Source of the DNA: Amycolatopsis sp. NBC_01480
GTDB taxonomy: Bacteria; Actinomycetota; Actinomycetes; Mycobacteriales; Pseudonocardiaceae
Direction: 5' to 3'
DNA: 64,000 nt
NCBI RefSeq assembly: GCF_036227205.1
Contig: NZ_CP109442.1
Coordinates: 5,270,001-5,334,000, forward strand
The number at the start of each line of letters is the position of its first letter. Position 1 is the stretch's first letter. The notes under the pieces are model-generated. The model made no database searches. It worked only from the letters and a program-made list of their open reading frames with translations, and was not told the DNA's origin. Positions 51,985 to 61,857 of this stretch are shown here, in pieces. The position numbers and the translations under genes were made by a program.

Positions 51985-52161
51985 AGCGGGAGAGCCCCAC
52001 GCACGCAGTGGGGCACCGAAGGAGCAAACTCCCCGGAATCTCTCAGGTACCCACTACCGCTTCGCGCGAGGCCACTCTGGAAAGCAGGCGCACCCGCGCC
52101 TCACCCAAGGTGAAAGCCGTGTTCCGCACGGTGAAACTCTCAGGTGCCCATGACAGAGGGG
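51985..52161 (+). ncRNA. tandem glycine riboswitch
   Basis: Two aptamers lie in a row. Aptamer 1 is about 51985-52061: P1 AGCGG with CCGCT, then CACCGAAGGAGCAA and ATCTCTCAGGTAC. Aptamer 2 is about 52072-52161: P1 CCACTCTG with CAGAGGGG, then CACCCAAGGTGAAA and AACTCTCAGGTGCCC. The 10-base linker is normal for cooperative tandem forms. It precedes gcvP. The 3' strand of the second P1 overlaps the gcvP ribosome site (52158-52164), so control of translation is plausible. No terminator hairpin is seen between it and gcvP. Confidence 0.95.
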
Positions 52162-52170
52162 GAGTTCCCA

Positions 52171-55041
52171 GTGCACCGCTGCGCCCGGTGCCCGTCCCGA
52201 GGAGCTCCCATCACCTCCACCCCCTTCGACGCCCGCCACATCGGCCCCGCTGAGGCCGAGCGGGCCAAGATGCTCGCCGAAACCGGGCACGGAAGCCTGG
52301 ACGCCCTCGTCGAGGCGGCGGTGCCCTCGGCCATCCGCGCCACCCGTGACCTGGACCTGCCCGCGGCGGCCAGCGAGGAAGAGGCCACCGCGGAGCTGCG
52401 CGCGCTGGCGGCGCTCAACCGCCCGATGACGCAGATGATCGGCCTCGGCTACTCCGACACCGTCACCCCCGGCGTGATCCGCCGCAACGTGCTGGAGAAC
52501 CCGGCCTGGTACACCGCGTACACGCCGTACCAGCCGGAGATCTCGCAAGGACGGCTCGAGGCGCTGCTGAACTTCCAGACCATGGTCGCCGACCTCACCG
52601 GCCTGGCCACCGCGAACGCGTCGCTGCTGGACGAGTCGACCGCCGTCGCCGAGGCCATGACGTTGATGCGCCGGGCTTCGAAGGCCAAGTCGAACGTGGT
52701 CGTGCTCGACGCCGAGTGCCTGCCGCAGACGATCGCGGTGGTGCGCACGCGCGCCGCGGCGCTGGGCATCGACGTGCAGGTGCGCGACCTGCTGACCGGG
52801 CTGCCCGAGGAGTTCTTCGGCGTGGTCGTGCAGTACCCGGGCGCGTCCGGCGTGCTGCGGGGACGCGGTTTCTACCAGGCCGTTTCCGAGGCCGCGAAGG
52901 CCGCGGGCGCGCTGTACACGGTGGCCGCGGACCTGCTGGCGCTCACCCTGATCACCTCGCCCGGCGAGTTCGGCGCCGACGTGGCGGCCGGCTCGACGCA
53001 GCGTTTCGGCGTGCCGCTCGGCTACGGCGGCCCGCACGCCGGGTACATGGCCGTGCGCGCCGGGCTGGAGCGCTCGCTGCCCGGCCGTCTCGTGGGCGTC
53101 TCGGTGGACGCCGACGGCAACTCCGCGTACCGGCTCGCGCTGCAGACGCGTGAGCAGCACATCCGCCGCGAGAAGGCGACGTCCAACATCTGCACCGCGC
53201 AGGTGCTGCCGGCCGTGCTCGCCGCGATGTACGCGGTCTACCACGGCCCGGACGGCTTGCAGGCCATCGCGAACCGCGTGCACAGACTGGCCGCCGGGCT
53301 CGCGGACGCCTTGCGCGCCGGCGGGGTCGAGGTCGTGCACGAGTCCTTCTTCGACACGGTCGTGGCGCACGTCCCGGGCCGCGCCGCGGAGGTCCACGCC
53401 GCCGCGCGTGAGGCCGGGATCAACCTCGGCCACGTCGACGCCGACCACGTGCGCATCGCCTGCGACGAGGTGACACGCCCGGACACGATCGCGAAGGTGC
53501 TCCGCGCGTTCGGCGTGGACGGCGAGTGGGCCACAGCCACCGCGCTGCCGAACGGCATCGTGCGCGAGAGCGGCTTCATGGGCCACGAGGTGTTCAGCAC
53601 CCATCGCTCCGAGACGGCCATGCTGCGGTACCTGCGCCGGCTGTCCGATCAGGACTACGCGCTCGACCGCGGCATGATCCCGCTCGGCTCCTGCACGATG
53701 AAGCTCAACGCCACCACGGAAATGGAGCCGATCAGCTGGCGCGAGTTCGCGGGCATCCACCCGTTCGCGCCCGCCGAGGACGCCCAGGGCTACCACGTGC
53801 TGGTCGAGCAGCTTGCCGGCTGGCTCGCCGAGGTGACCGGCTACGACCAGGTGTCGTTGCAGCCGAACGCGGGCAGCCAGGGCGAGCTGGCGGGCCTGCT
53901 CGCCATCCGCGGCTACCACCACGCGAATGGCCAGCCCGAGCGCGACGTCTGCCTGATCCCGTCGTCCGCGCACGGCACGAACGCCGCTTCGGCGGTGCTC
54001 GCGGGCATGCGTGTGGTCGTGGTCAAGTGCACCGACGAGGGCAACGTCGACCTGGCCGACCTCCAGGCCAAGGTGGACGCCCACCGCGAGACGCTCGCGG
54101 CGATCATGGTCACCTACCCGTCCACGCACGGCGTTTACGAGCACGGCATCGAGCGGCTCGCGAAGATCGTGCACGACGGCGGCGGCCAGGTCTACGTCGA
54201 CGGCGCGAACCTGAACGCGTTGCTGGGCCTGGCGAAGCCGGGTGAGTTCGGCGGCGACGTCTCGCACCTGAACCTGCACAAGACGTTCTGCATCCCGCAC
54301 GGCGGCGGCGGCCCCGGCGTCGGCCCGGTCGCGGTGCGCGCGCACCTCGCGCCGTACCTGCCGAACCACCCGCTGCTGGACCAGGCCGGCCCGGCCACCG
54401 GCGTCGGCCCGATCAGCGGCGCGCCGTACGGCTCGGCGTCGATCCTGCCGATCTCCTGGGCGTACGTCCGGATGATGGGCGGCCCCGGCCTGACCACGGC
54501 CACCAAGGTAGCGGTGCTCGCCGCGAACTACGTCGCCTCGCGCCTTTCGCCGCACTTCCCGGTGCTCTACACCGGACAGGACGGCCTGGTCGCGCACGAG
54601 TGCATCCTCGACCTGCGCGGCATCACCAAGGAGACCGGCGTGACGGTCGACGACGTCGCGAAGCGGCTCATCGACTACGGCTTCCACGCGCCGACCATGT
54701 CGTTCCCGGTCGCCGGCACGCTGATGGTCGAGCCCACCGAGAGCGAGGACCTGGGCGAGATCGACCGGTTCATCGCGGCGATGATCGCCATCCGCGGCGA
54801 GATCGACCAGGTCGCGGCCGGCCGGTGGACCGCCGGGACCAGCCCGCTGCGCGGCGCCCCGCACACCGCGGAGGCGCTGGTCGGCGAGTGGACCGCGGAC
54901 TACGACCGCGAGCTGGCGGTGTACCCGGCCGGGGTGTCGCGCAAGAACAAGTACTGGCCGCCGGTCCGGCGCATCGACGGCGCGCGCGGCGACCGCAACC
55001 TCGTCTGCTCCTGCCCGCCCCTCAACGCTTACGAAGGCTGA
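52171..55041 (+). CDS. gcvP: glycine dehydrogenase (aminomethyl-transferring), P protein
   Basis: The PLP enzyme that decarboxylates glycine and loads the methylamine on GcvH. At 956 residues it is a full-length fused P protein. The N-terminal half has [15 protein letters not shown], and the C-terminal half has the PLP Lys in [21 protein letters not shown] 52171 is chosen because GGGGGAG stands 6 bases upstream; earlier in-frame GTG 52144 and ATG 52150 lie inside the riboswitch aptamer. The conserved protein begins at [12 protein letters not shown], 13 residues later. It is the first gene of gcvP-gcvT-gcvH-glyA-lipA-sdaA. Confidence 0.97.
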   Translation: MHRCARCPSRGAPITSTPFDARHIGPAEAERAKMLAETGHGSLDALVEAAVPSAIRATRDLDLPAAASEEEATAELRALAALNRPMTQMIGLGYSDTVTPGVIRRNVLENPAWYTAYTPYQPEISQGRLEALLNFQTMVADLTGLATANASLLDESTAVAEAMTLMRRASKAKSNVVVLDAECLPQTIAVVRTRAAALGIDVQVRDLLTGLPEEFFGVVVQYPGASGVLRGRGFYQAVSEAAKAAGALYTVAADLLALTLITSPGEFGADVAAGSTQRFGVPLGYGGPHAGYMAVRAGLERSLPGRLVGVSVDADGNSAYRLALQTREQHIRREKATSNICTAQVLPAVLAAMYAVYHGPDGLQAIANRVHRLAAGLADALRAGGVEVVHESFFDTVVAHVPGRAAEVHAAAREAGINLGHVDADHVRIACDEVTRPDTIAKVLRAFGVDGEWATATALPNGIVRESGFMGHEVFSTHRSETAMLRYLRRLSDQDYALDRGMIPLGSCTMKLNATTEMEPISWREFAGIHPFAPAEDAQGYHVLVEQLAGWLAEVTGYDQVSLQPNAGSQGELAGLLAIRGYHHANGQPERDVCLIPSSAHGTNAASAVLAGMRVVVVKCTDEGNVDLADLQAKVDAHRETLAAIMVTYPSTHGVYEHGIERLAKIVHDGGGQVYVDGANLNALLGLAKPGEFGGDVSHLNLHKTFCIPHGGGGPGVGPVAVRAHLAPYLPNHPLLDQAGPATGVGPISGAPYGSASILPISWAYVRMMGGPGLTTATKVAVLAANYVASRLSPHFPVLYTGQDGLVAHECILDLRGITKETGVTVDDVAKRLIDYGFHAPTMSFPVAGTLMVEPTESEDLGEIDRFIAAMIAIRGEIDQVAAGRWTAGTSPLRGAPHTAEALVGEWTADYDRELAVYPAGVSRKNKYWPPVRRIDGARGDRNLVCSCPPLNAYEG

Positions 55042-55045
55042 CCCC

Positions 55046-56137
55046 GTGTCGAAAGAGACGTCCCTGCACGGAGTCCACAAGGGACTCGGCGCGCTGTTCA
55101 CCGACTTCGCGGGCTGGTCGATGCCCGTGCGCTACGCCAGTGAACTGGCCGAGCACAAGGCCGTCCGCGAGGCGGCGGGCCTGTTCGACCTGTCGCACAT
55201 GGCCGAGATCCACGTCCGCGGCGCGCAGGCCGCGGACGTGCTCGACTTCGCGCTGGTCGGCAACCTGTCCGGGGTCAAGCCGGGCCGGGCGCGGTACACG
55301 ATGATCTGCGACGCCGACGGCGGTGTGCTGGACGACCTGGTGGTCTACCGGCTCGCCGACGAGGAGTACCTGGTGGTCGCGAACGCCGGCAACGCCGACG
55401 TGGTCGCCGCGGCGCTGGCCGAGCGCGTGACCGGGTTCGACGCCGTGGTGGAGAACCGTTCCGAGGAGACCGCGCTGCTCGCCGTCCAGGGCCCGAAGGC
55501 CGTGGAGATCGTCGGCGCGGTGACGGACGCGGACCTGGGCGCGCTGAAGTACTACGCCAGCGTCCCGGCCGTGGTGAACGGGCACAACGTGCTCCTGGCC
55601 CGCACCGGCTACACCGGTGAGGACGGCTTCGAGCTGTACGTGCCGGCCGCCGAGGCGCCGTCGGTGTGGCGGATCCTGACCGAGGCCGGGGAGCCGCACG
55701 GCCTGGTCCCGGCCGGGCTGGCCTGCCGCGACACCCTGCGTCTCGAAGCCGGAATGCCGTTGTACGGCAACGAACTCAGCCTCCAGCTCAGCCCGTTCGA
55801 GGCCGGGCTGGGGCGCGTGGTGAAGTTCGAGAAGCCGGGTGACTTCGTCGGGCGCGCCGCGTTGGAGGAGCTGGCCAAGGCGGACGTTCCGCGCGTGCGC
55901 GTCGGGTTGCGTGGCGCAGGGCGACGCGCGCCGCGCCATGGCTACCGGTTGCTGGACAGTGAAACCGAAGTCGGCGAGGTGACCAGTGGCGCGCTGTCGC
56001 CGACGCTGGGGTACCCGATCGCCATGGCGTACGTCGATCGGGCGTACACCGAGCCCGGCACAAAGCTTTCCGTCGACATCAGGGGCAGGATCGAGCCCGT
56101 CGAGGTCGTTGCCCTGCCCTTCTACTCCCGAGCCTGA
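55046..56137 (+). CDS. gcvT: aminomethyltransferase, T protein
   Basis: Transfers the methylene group from GcvH to tetrahydrofolate. The 363-residue length is standard. Motifs: GWSMPVRYASELAEHKAVR, GLFDLSHMAEIHVRG, ARTGYTGEDGFELYVP (folate-site region) and RLEAGMPLYGNEL. GTG 55046 follows gcvP by 4 bp with GAAGG upstream. Confidence 0.97.
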   Translation: MSKETSLHGVHKGLGALFTDFAGWSMPVRYASELAEHKAVREAAGLFDLSHMAEIHVRGAQAADVLDFALVGNLSGVKPGRARYTMICDADGGVLDDLVVYRLADEEYLVVANAGNADVVAAALAERVTGFDAVVENRSEETALLAVQGPKAVEIVGAVTDADLGALKYYASVPAVVNGHNVLLARTGYTGEDGFELYVPAAEAPSVWRILTEAGEPHGLVPAGLACRDTLRLEAGMPLYGNELSLQLSPFEAGLGRVVKFEKPGDFVGRAALEELAKADVPRVRVGLRGAGRRAPRHGYRLLDSETEVGEVTSGALSPTLGYPIAMAYVDRAYTEPGTKLSVDIRGRIEPVEVVALPFYSRA

Positions 56138-56156
56138 AAGCCCGAGGTCTGAGAAC

Positions 56157-56534
56157 GTGAGCATTCCCCAGAACCTGTCCTACACCAAGGAACACGAGTG
56201 GCTGTCGGTCGTCGACGGCGTGGCCACCGTGGGCATCACCGCCTTCGCCGCGGAGTCGCTCGGCGACATCGTGTTCGTGCAGCTGCCCGCCGTGGGCGCC
56301 ACGATCACCGCGGGCGAGGTGTTCGGCGAGGTCGAGTCGACCAAGTCGGTCAGTGAGCTGTACTCGCCGGTGAGCGGCGAGGTGGTCGGGGTGAACGAGA
56401 CCACATCGGACACCCCCGAGGTGATCAACTCGGACCCTTACACCGAAGGATGGCTCCTGAAGGTGCGGCTGACCGGGGACACGCCCGAGCTGCTCGACGC
56501 CGCTGCTTACGCCGAGCTGACCCAGGAGAACTGA
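56157..56534 (+). CDS. gcvH: glycine cleavage system H protein
   Basis: The 125-residue lipoyl carrier. The lipoylated Lys is in [18 protein letters not shown] (about residue 60). [10 protein letters not shown] starts the fold. GTG 56157 is 19 bp after gcvT. Its stop overlaps the glyA start (TGATG). The lipA gene two positions downstream can supply the cofactor. Confidence 0.97.
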   Translation: MSIPQNLSYTKEHEWLSVVDGVATVGITAFAAESLGDIVFVQLPAVGATITAGEVFGEVESTKSVSELYSPVSGEVVGVNETTSDTPEVINSDPYTEGWLLKVRLTGDTPELLDAAAYAELTQEN

Positions 56535-57808
56535 TGACGACTTTCGACGCCCCGCTGTCCGTTGTGGACCCCGAGGTCGCCGCGGCGGTGGCGGCCGAGC
56601 TGGACCGCCAGCAGTCCACCCTGGAGATGATCGCGTCCGAGAACTTCGCGCCGCTGGGCGTGCTCGAGGCGCAGGGCTCGGTGCTGACCAACAAGTACGC
56701 CGAGGGGTACCCGGGCCGCCGGTACTACGGCGGGTGCGAGCACGTCGACGTCGTCGAGCAGCTGGCGATCGACCGGGCCAAGGCGCTGTTCGGCGCCGAG
56801 CACGCGAACGTGCAGCCGCACTCGGGTGCGCAGGCCAACGCGGCGGCGATGTTCGCCGTGCTGAAGCCGGGGGACACGATCCTCGGGCTCGACCTGGCGC
56901 ACGGCGGGCACCTGACGCACGGGATGAAGATCAACTTCTCCGGCAAGCTGTACAACGTGGTCGCCTACCACGTCGACAAGGAGACCGGGATCGTCGACCT
57001 GGCCGAGATCGAGCGGCTGGCCGTCGAGCACAAGCCGAAGCTGATCATCGCCGGCTGGTCGGCCTACCCGCGTCAGCTGGACTTCGCCGCGTTCCGGCGC
57101 ATCGCCGACCGGGTCGACGCCAAGCTGATGGTGGACATGGCGCACTTCGCCGGGCTCGTGGCCGCGGGGCTGCACCCGTCGCCGGTGCCGCACGCCGACA
57201 TCGTCACCACCACCACGCACAAGACCCTCGGCGGCCCGCGCGGCGGCCTGATCCTGTGCCGCGAGGAGCTGGCGAAGAAGGTCAACTCGGCGGTGTTCCC
57301 CGGCCAGCAGGGCGGGCCGCTGGAGCACGTGATCGCGGCGAAGGCCGTGGCGCTGAAGATCGCCGCGACCGAGGAGTTCCGCGAGCGGCAGGAGCGGACC
57401 CTGGCGGGCTCGCGGATCCTGGCCGACCGGCTGTCGCGTTCGGACTGCGCCGAGGCGGGCGTGCGGGTGCTCACCGGCGGCACCGACGTGCACCTGATGC
57501 TGGTCGACCTGGTCAACTCCGAGCTGAACGGCCAGGAGGCCGAGGACCGGCTGCACTCGGTGGGCATCACGGTGAACCGCAACGCGGTGCCGTTCGACCC
57601 GCGCCCGCCGATGGTCACCTCCGGCCTGCGCATCGGCACCCCGGCCCTGGCCACCCGCGGCTTCGGCGCCGAAGACTTCACCGAGGTCGCCGACGTCATC
57701 GCCGAGGCGCTCAAACCCGACTTCGACGAGTCCGTGCGGCAGACGCTCAGCGCCCGCGTCGAACTGCTGGCCAAGAAGCACCCGCTGTACGCGGACCTGG
57801 CCCGATGA
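56534..57808 (+). CDS. glyA: serine hydroxymethyltransferase
   Basis: Converts glycine plus methylene-THF to serine, or the reverse. The 424-residue PLP enzyme has [24 protein letters not shown], and the PLP Lys in [22 protein letters not shown] lies 5 bases before ATG 56534, which overlaps the gcvH stop. Placed in a gcv operon, it most likely uses the C1 unit from the cleavage system to make serine from a second glycine. Confidence 0.97.
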   Translation: MTTFDAPLSVVDPEVAAAVAAELDRQQSTLEMIASENFAPLGVLEAQGSVLTNKYAEGYPGRRYYGGCEHVDVVEQLAIDRAKALFGAEHANVQPHSGAQANAAAMFAVLKPGDTILGLDLAHGGHLTHGMKINFSGKLYNVVAYHVDKETGIVDLAEIERLAVEHKPKLIIAGWSAYPRQLDFAAFRRIADRVDAKLMVDMAHFAGLVAAGLHPSPVPHADIVTTTTHKTLGGPRGGLILCREELAKKVNSAVFPGQQGGPLEHVIAAKAVALKIAATEEFRERQERTLAGSRILADRLSRSDCAEAGVRVLTGGTDVHLMLVDLVNSELNGQEAEDRLHSVGITVNRNAVPFDPRPPMVTSGLRIGTPALATRGFGAEDFTEVADVIAEALKPDFDESVRQTLSARVELLAKKHPLYADLAR

Positions 57809-58806
57809 GCGCGGCGCCCGAGGGGCGGAAGTTGTTGCGGCTGGAGGTCCGTAACAGTGAGACGCCGATTGAGAAGAAGCCGTCGTGGATCAAGACTCGG
57901 GTGCGGATGGGTCCTGAGTTCACGGAGTTGAAGGGCCTGGTCCGTCGCGAGGGCCTGCACACCGTCTGCGAAGAAGCCGGCTGTCCCAACATCTATGAAT
58001 GCTGGGAGGACCGTGAAGCTACCTTCTTGATCGGTGGTGACCAGTGCACCCGTCGGTGTGACTTCTGTCAGATCGACACGGGTAAGCCGTCGGCGTTGGA
58101 TCGCTCCGAGCCTCGCAAGGTCGCTGAATCCGTGCAGGCGATGGGGTTGCGGTACTCGACGGTCACCGGTGTCGCTCGTGATGACCTCGACGATGGTGGC
58201 GCCTGGCTTTATGCGGAGACGGTCCGCCAGATTCACGAGCTGAACCCGGGCACGGGTGTGGAGTTGCTGATCCCGGACTTCAACGCCGACCCGGCGCAGC
58301 TGGCGGAGGTGTTCGGTTCGCGTCCGGAGGTGTTGGCGCACAATGTGGAGACGGTGCCGCGGATCTTCAAGCGGATCCGTCCCGGTTTCCGGTATGCGCG
58401 GTCGTTGGAGGTCATCACCCGGGCTCGTGAGGCGGGTTTGGTGACGAAGTCGAACCTGATCCTCGGCATGGGCGAAACCCCCGACGAGGTCACCGAGGCG
58501 ATGCGGGATCTGGTCGACGCGGGTTGCGAGATCCTGACCATCACCCAGTACCTGCGCCCCTCACCCCGCCACCACCCCGTCGACCGGTGGGTGAAGCCGG
58601 AGGAGTTCGTGGAGCACTCCAAGACCGCCGAATCGCTGGGCTTCGCCGGTGTGATGGCGGGTCCGTTGGTCCGCTCGTCCTACCGTGCGGGACGGCTGTA
58701 CGCGCAGACCAAGGCCCACCGCGGCGAAACCCTCCCGGACAACCTCTCCCACCTCGCAGAGCAGGGTCCGGCCGCACAAGAGGCCAGCTCCCTGCTCACC
58801 AGATAA
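57805..58806 (+). CDS. lipA: lipoyl synthase
   Basis: Radical-SAM enzyme that inserts two sulphurs into octanoyl-GcvH or E2 domains. The 333-residue protein has the auxiliary cluster motif [12 protein letters not shown], the radical-SAM motif CTRRCDFC (CxxxCxxC) and the C-terminal Arg-Ser-Ser-Tyr segment (LVRSSYRAG) that ligates the auxiliary cluster. Its ATG overlaps the glyA stop (ATGA). Codon use is unlike its neighbours: about eleven Leu TTG codons and many CGT, GGT and GCT codons. No lipB is nearby, so a second lipA with lipB may exist elsewhere. Confidence 0.96.
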   Translation: MSAAPEGRKLLRLEVRNSETPIEKKPSWIKTRVRMGPEFTELKGLVRREGLHTVCEEAGCPNIYECWEDREATFLIGGDQCTRRCDFCQIDTGKPSALDRSEPRKVAESVQAMGLRYSTVTGVARDDLDDGGAWLYAETVRQIHELNPGTGVELLIPDFNADPAQLAEVFGSRPEVLAHNVETVPRIFKRIRPGFRYARSLEVITRAREAGLVTKSNLILGMGETPDEVTEAMRDLVDAGCEILTITQYLRPSPRHHPVDRWVKPEEFVEHSKTAESLGFAGVMAGPLVRSSYRAGRLYAQTKAHRGETLPDNLSHLAEQGPAAQEASSLLTR

Positions 58807-58818
58807 GGGGCACGATCA

Positions 58819-60192
58819 ATGGCGATCAGCGTCTTCGACTTGTTTTCGGTCGGCATCGGGCCGTCCAGCTCGCACACCGTCGGCCCGATGCGCGCCGCCC
58901 GGACCTTTGTGGACGGTCTCGCCGAGGAAGGCGCCCTGGGCAGCGTGGCCCGGGTGCAGGCGGAGCTGTTCGGCTCGCTCGGCGCGACCGGCTTCGGCCA
59001 CGGCAGCGACAAGGCCGTGCTGCTCGGGCTGTCCGGTGAGCGGCCCGAGGAGATCAACACCGACACGGTGCCGGCGAAGGTGGCCGCGATCCGCGAGTCC
59101 GGCCGGCTGCTCGTGCGCGGTGAGCACGAGGTCGTGTTCGTCGAGGACACCGATCTGACCATGCACCGGCGCAAGTCGCTGCCGGCGCACCCCAACGGCA
59201 TGGTGTTCCGCGCCTTCGACGCCGAGGGCGGGCTGCTGCGCGAGCGCACGTACTACTCGGTCGGCGGCGGCTTCGTCCGCGACGAGTCCTACGAGACGGA
59301 CGCGGTGTTCGTCGAGGACTCGACCCCGGTGCCGTACCCGTTCCGCACCGGCGCGGACCTGCTGAAGCACTGCGCCGACACGGGTTTGCCGGCCAGCGAG
59401 ATCATGATGCGCAACGAGCTGTCCTGGCGCACACGCGAAGAGGTGCGCTCCGGGCTGCTGGCGATCTGGGCCGTGATGGCCGAGTGCGTCGAAAACGGCT
59501 GCGCCCACGAGGGCGTGCTACCCGGTGGGCTGAAGGTGCCGCGGCGCGCGAAAGCCTTGCACGACAAGCTGATCGCCGAAGACGGGGTGGGCGATCCGTT
59601 GTATGCGATGGACTGGGTGAGCCTGTACGCGCTGGCCGTCAACGAGGAGAACGCCGCCGGTGGCCGCGTGGTGACCGCACCGACGAACGGCGCCGCCGGC
59701 ATCATCCCCGCCGTGCTGCACTACTACCAGCGCTTCATCCGCGGCTCTTCGGACGACGGCATCGTCACGTTCCTGCTCACCGCGGGCGCGATCGGCTCGA
59801 TCCTCAAGCAGACCGGGTCGATCTCGGGTGCCGAGGTGGGCTGCCAGGGTGAGGTCGGCTCGGCCTCGGCCATGGCGGCGGCCGCGCTGACCGAGGTGCT
59901 GGGCGGCTCGCCGGCGCAGGTGGAGAACGCCGCCGAGATCGGCGTCGAGCACCACCTGGGGCTGACCTGCGACCCGGTCGGCGGCCTGGTGCAGATCCCG
60001 TGCATCGAGCGCAACGCGGTCGGCGCGTCCAAGGCGATCCACGCCGCCCGCATGGCCATGCGCGGCGACGGCAGCCACGTGGTCACCCTGGACAAGGCGA
60101 TCAAGACGATGCGCGAGACCGGCGCGGACATGAGCGTGAAGTACAAGGAGACGGCGCGCGGCGGCCTGGCCGTCAACGTGATCGAGTGCTGA
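58819..60192 (+). CDS. sdaA: L-serine ammonia-lyase (single chain, iron-sulphur type)
   Basis: Deaminates serine to pyruvate. The 457-residue protein has the fused beta and alpha domains. [18 protein letters not shown] starts the beta domain. [26 protein letters not shown] and [19 protein letters not shown] carry the 4Fe-4S Cys residues. It lies 12 bp after lipA and is the last gene of the glycine operon, so the pathway runs from glycine to serine to pyruvate. Confidence 0.96.
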   Translation: MAISVFDLFSVGIGPSSSHTVGPMRAARTFVDGLAEEGALGSVARVQAELFGSLGATGFGHGSDKAVLLGLSGERPEEINTDTVPAKVAAIRESGRLLVRGEHEVVFVEDTDLTMHRRKSLPAHPNGMVFRAFDAEGGLLRERTYYSVGGGFVRDESYETDAVFVEDSTPVPYPFRTGADLLKHCADTGLPASEIMMRNELSWRTREEVRSGLLAIWAVMAECVENGCAHEGVLPGGLKVPRRAKALHDKLIAEDGVGDPLYAMDWVSLYALAVNEENAAGGRVVTAPTNGAAGIIPAVLHYYQRFIRGSSDDGIVTFLLTAGAIGSILKQTGSISGAEVGCQGEVGSASAMAAAALTEVLGGSPAQVENAAEIGVEHHLGLTCDPVGGLVQIPCIERNAVGASKAIHAARMAMRGDGSHVVTLDKAIKTMRETGADMSVKYKETARGGLAVNVIEC

Positions 60193-60202
60193 TTTCCTTG
60201 GC

Positions 60203-60217
60203 CTGAAAGGGTTTCAG
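60203..60217. terminator. small hairpin between sdaA and the convergent micro-gene
   Basis: CTGAAA-GGG-TTTCAG, immediately after the sdaA stop and overlapping the stop of the minus-strand gene. The stem is only 6 bp, so termination is uncertain. Confidence 0.4.
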
Positions 60218-60405
60218 TGGGCCGGGCGGGCGGTGAGCCGCAGCCCGGTCTCCACCAGGAACCAGCCGAGGCGCTCCTTCGGAGGACGGCGGTGCGGCCG
60301 GTGCCGCCGTCGGGCGGCCGTGTGGAGTTCGGCCTGGCGGTCGTGCACGAACTGCTCGGTGAAGACGTGGTGCAGCATGGCTGTTTCCCCAGTTCTGGCT
60401 GTCAC
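60214..60405 (-). CDS. small basic protein downstream of an ArsR-type regulator
   Basis: A 63-residue protein. The GTG start at 60405 shares GTGA with the stop of the ArsR-type gene. An ATG at 60378, with GGGGA upstream, would give 54 residues starting MLHHVFTEQFVHDRQAEL. The middle is Arg/His-rich, followed by KERLGWFLVETGLRL. Such short proteins are common in actinobacteria and have no known function. It is probably translated with the regulator. Confidence 0.6.
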   Translation of the reverse strand: MTARTGETAMLHHVFTEQFVHDRQAELHTAARRRHRPHRRPPKERLGWFLVETGLRLTARPAH

Positions 60406-60989
60406 TGCTCGGATTCGGGACGGGCGGTGCGCGGGAACGCCGCCCAGTGCGTGACCACGGAGTCGTCACCGGGCCGTGGGTCGCGGCGGTACTTCTCGAT
60501 CAGCGCGTGCGCCTCTTCGCTCATCGCCAGCGCTTCGTCGGGGGTCAGGGAGAGCCGGACGTTGTCGAACATCGCCTTGTCGGCCCAGCGGTCGATCCAC
60601 TGCGGCAGCTCGGCGATGAACTGCGCCTCGTCCCGGTAGCGCTGCTCGACGACCTGGTGCAGGTACGTGGTGACCGGACCGGCCAGTTCGGGGTCGTCGA
60701 GGAAGTCCGCCGCGCGCAGTTTGGTCGAGTCCTGGGCCGGCTTCCACCAGCGCTCGCGTTTGGAACCGCGTTCGGTGTCCTCGACGACCAGGCCCGCGTC
60801 GGCGAGCTGGCGAAGGTGCCACGACGTGGTGCCGGAACTCTCCCCGACGCGCTTGCCGAGGCCGGTGGCCGTGGCCGGGCCGTCCTCCTCCAGCAGGTCG
60901 AGCAGCCGGATCCGCAGCGGATGGGCCACGGCGCGCAGCGTCTTCGCGTCGAGGATCCGCTGTTTCCGGCCGGTGCTGTCCGAGGTCAT
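60402..60989 (-). CDS. ArsR-type winged-helix transcriptional regulator
   Basis: A 195-residue regulator. The HTH is in the first 90 residues: LRAVAHPLRIRLLDLLEEDG, then SSGTTSWHLRQLADAGLV and the wing SKRERWWKP. A helical C-terminal domain (about 100-190) follows, as in the DUF/HTH_20 group rather than classical metal-sensing ArsR; no metal-binding Cys motif is visible. ATG 60989 opens toward a 93-bp divergent region with repeated CTCTGCAA motifs, its likely operator. Confidence 0.88.
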   Translation of the reverse strand: MTSDSTGRKQRILDAKTLRAVAHPLRIRLLDLLEEDGPATATGLGKRVGESSGTTSWHLRQLADAGLVVEDTERGSKRERWWKPAQDSTKLRAADFLDDPELAGPVTTYLHQVVEQRYRDEAQFIAELPQWIDRWADKAMFDNVRLSLTPDEALAMSEEAHALIEKYRRDPRPGDDSVVTHWAAFPRTARPESEQ

Positions 60990-61006
60990 GGCCCCACCCT
61001 AGACCA

Positions 61007-61037
61007 CAGAGACTTCTCTGCAAAGAGTCCTCTGCAA
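61007..61037. promoter_or_regulatory. candidate operator between ArsR-type and FadR-type genes
   Basis: CAGAGA-CT-TCTCTG is a near-symmetric 14-bp palindrome (61007-61020). CTCTGCAA occurs as direct repeats at 61016 and 61030. The site lies in the 93-bp divergent region, starting 18 bp upstream of the ArsR-type start, so binding there should repress that gene. Confidence 0.6.
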
Positions 61038-61082
61038 TTGAGTGAGCGTGGGCGTCTCGCCCGTCCGGCCTAGACTCGGGGA

Positions 61083-61805
61083 GTGGAGTCGACGTCGGTG
61101 GTGAGCGCGGGGGAGGCACTGTTCCGGCCCGTGCGCGCCGGCAACGCCTTCGAAGAGACCGTGGAGCGGCTGCTCCAGTCCATCCGGCTCGGGGTGGTCG
61201 GCGCGGGGGAGCGGCTGCCGTCCGAGCGGGAGCTGGCCGAGCGGCTCGGCGTCAGCCGGGTGACGCTGCGGGAGGCGATCCGCGCGCTGGCCGACGCCGG
61301 GTACGTCGAGTCGAGGCGCGGGCGTTACGGCGGCACGTTCGTCAACCAGAGCCTGCCCGAGCCCGCCGAGGGCAGCCCCGGGGACGTGGACGCCGCGGCG
61401 TTCGAGGACGCGCTCTGCCTGCGTCACGTGCTGGAGACCGGGGCCGCCGAGGCCGCCGCCGCGCGCACGCTCTCCCCGGCCGACCGCCGCCACCTCACCG
61501 GCACGCTCGGCGAGGCCGCGACCGCCGGATTGGCCGACTACCGGCGCAAGGACTCCCGGCTGCACCTGGCGATCGCCGAGGTCACCGCGTCCGGCTCGCT
61601 GACCACCGCGATGGCCGACGCCCGCATGCGCGTGAACCAGCTGCTCGACCGGATCCCGCTACTGGAGCCCAATCTGGAGCACTCGAACGCCCAGCACGCG
61701 GCGATCGTCGACGCGATACTGGCGGGCGACCCGGTGGCCGCGCGGCAGGCGATGGCCGAGCACATCGAAGGCACCGCGTCACTGCTGCGCGCCTTCCTCG
61801 CGTGA
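61083..61805 (+). CDS. FadR-subfamily GntR transcriptional regulator
   Basis: A 240-residue regulator. GntR HTH (about 22-85): ETVERLLQSIRLGVVGAGERL, then SERELAERLGVSRVTLREAI. The FCD ligand domain (about 105-235) has the acid/His metal-site pattern LCLRHVLETGAAEAAA, DSRLHLAIAE and NAQHAAIVDAI. FCD proteins sense small acids. GTG 61083 opens the gene. It may control the glnA4 or glycine operons, but no shared site was identified. Confidence 0.9.
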   Translation: MESTSVVSAGEALFRPVRAGNAFEETVERLLQSIRLGVVGAGERLPSERELAERLGVSRVTLREAIRALADAGYVESRRGRYGGTFVNQSLPEPAEGSPGDVDAAAFEDALCLRHVLETGAAEAAAARTLSPADRRHLTGTLGEAATAGLADYRRKDSRLHLAIAEVTASGSLTTAMADARMRVNQLLDRIPLLEPNLEHSNAQHAAIVDAILAGDPVAARQAMAEHIEGTASLLRAFLA

Positions 61806-61857
61806 ATTTTTCACCGATCCCGCAGAACCTTTTCCCCCGGCCGCACGTCGTCCATTC

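Noticed and set aside
52144-52152. GTG 52144 or ATG 52150 as the gcvP start
   Set aside because: Both are inside the second glycine aptamer, and neither has a free ribosome site; GTG 52171 has GGGGGAG at proper spacing.
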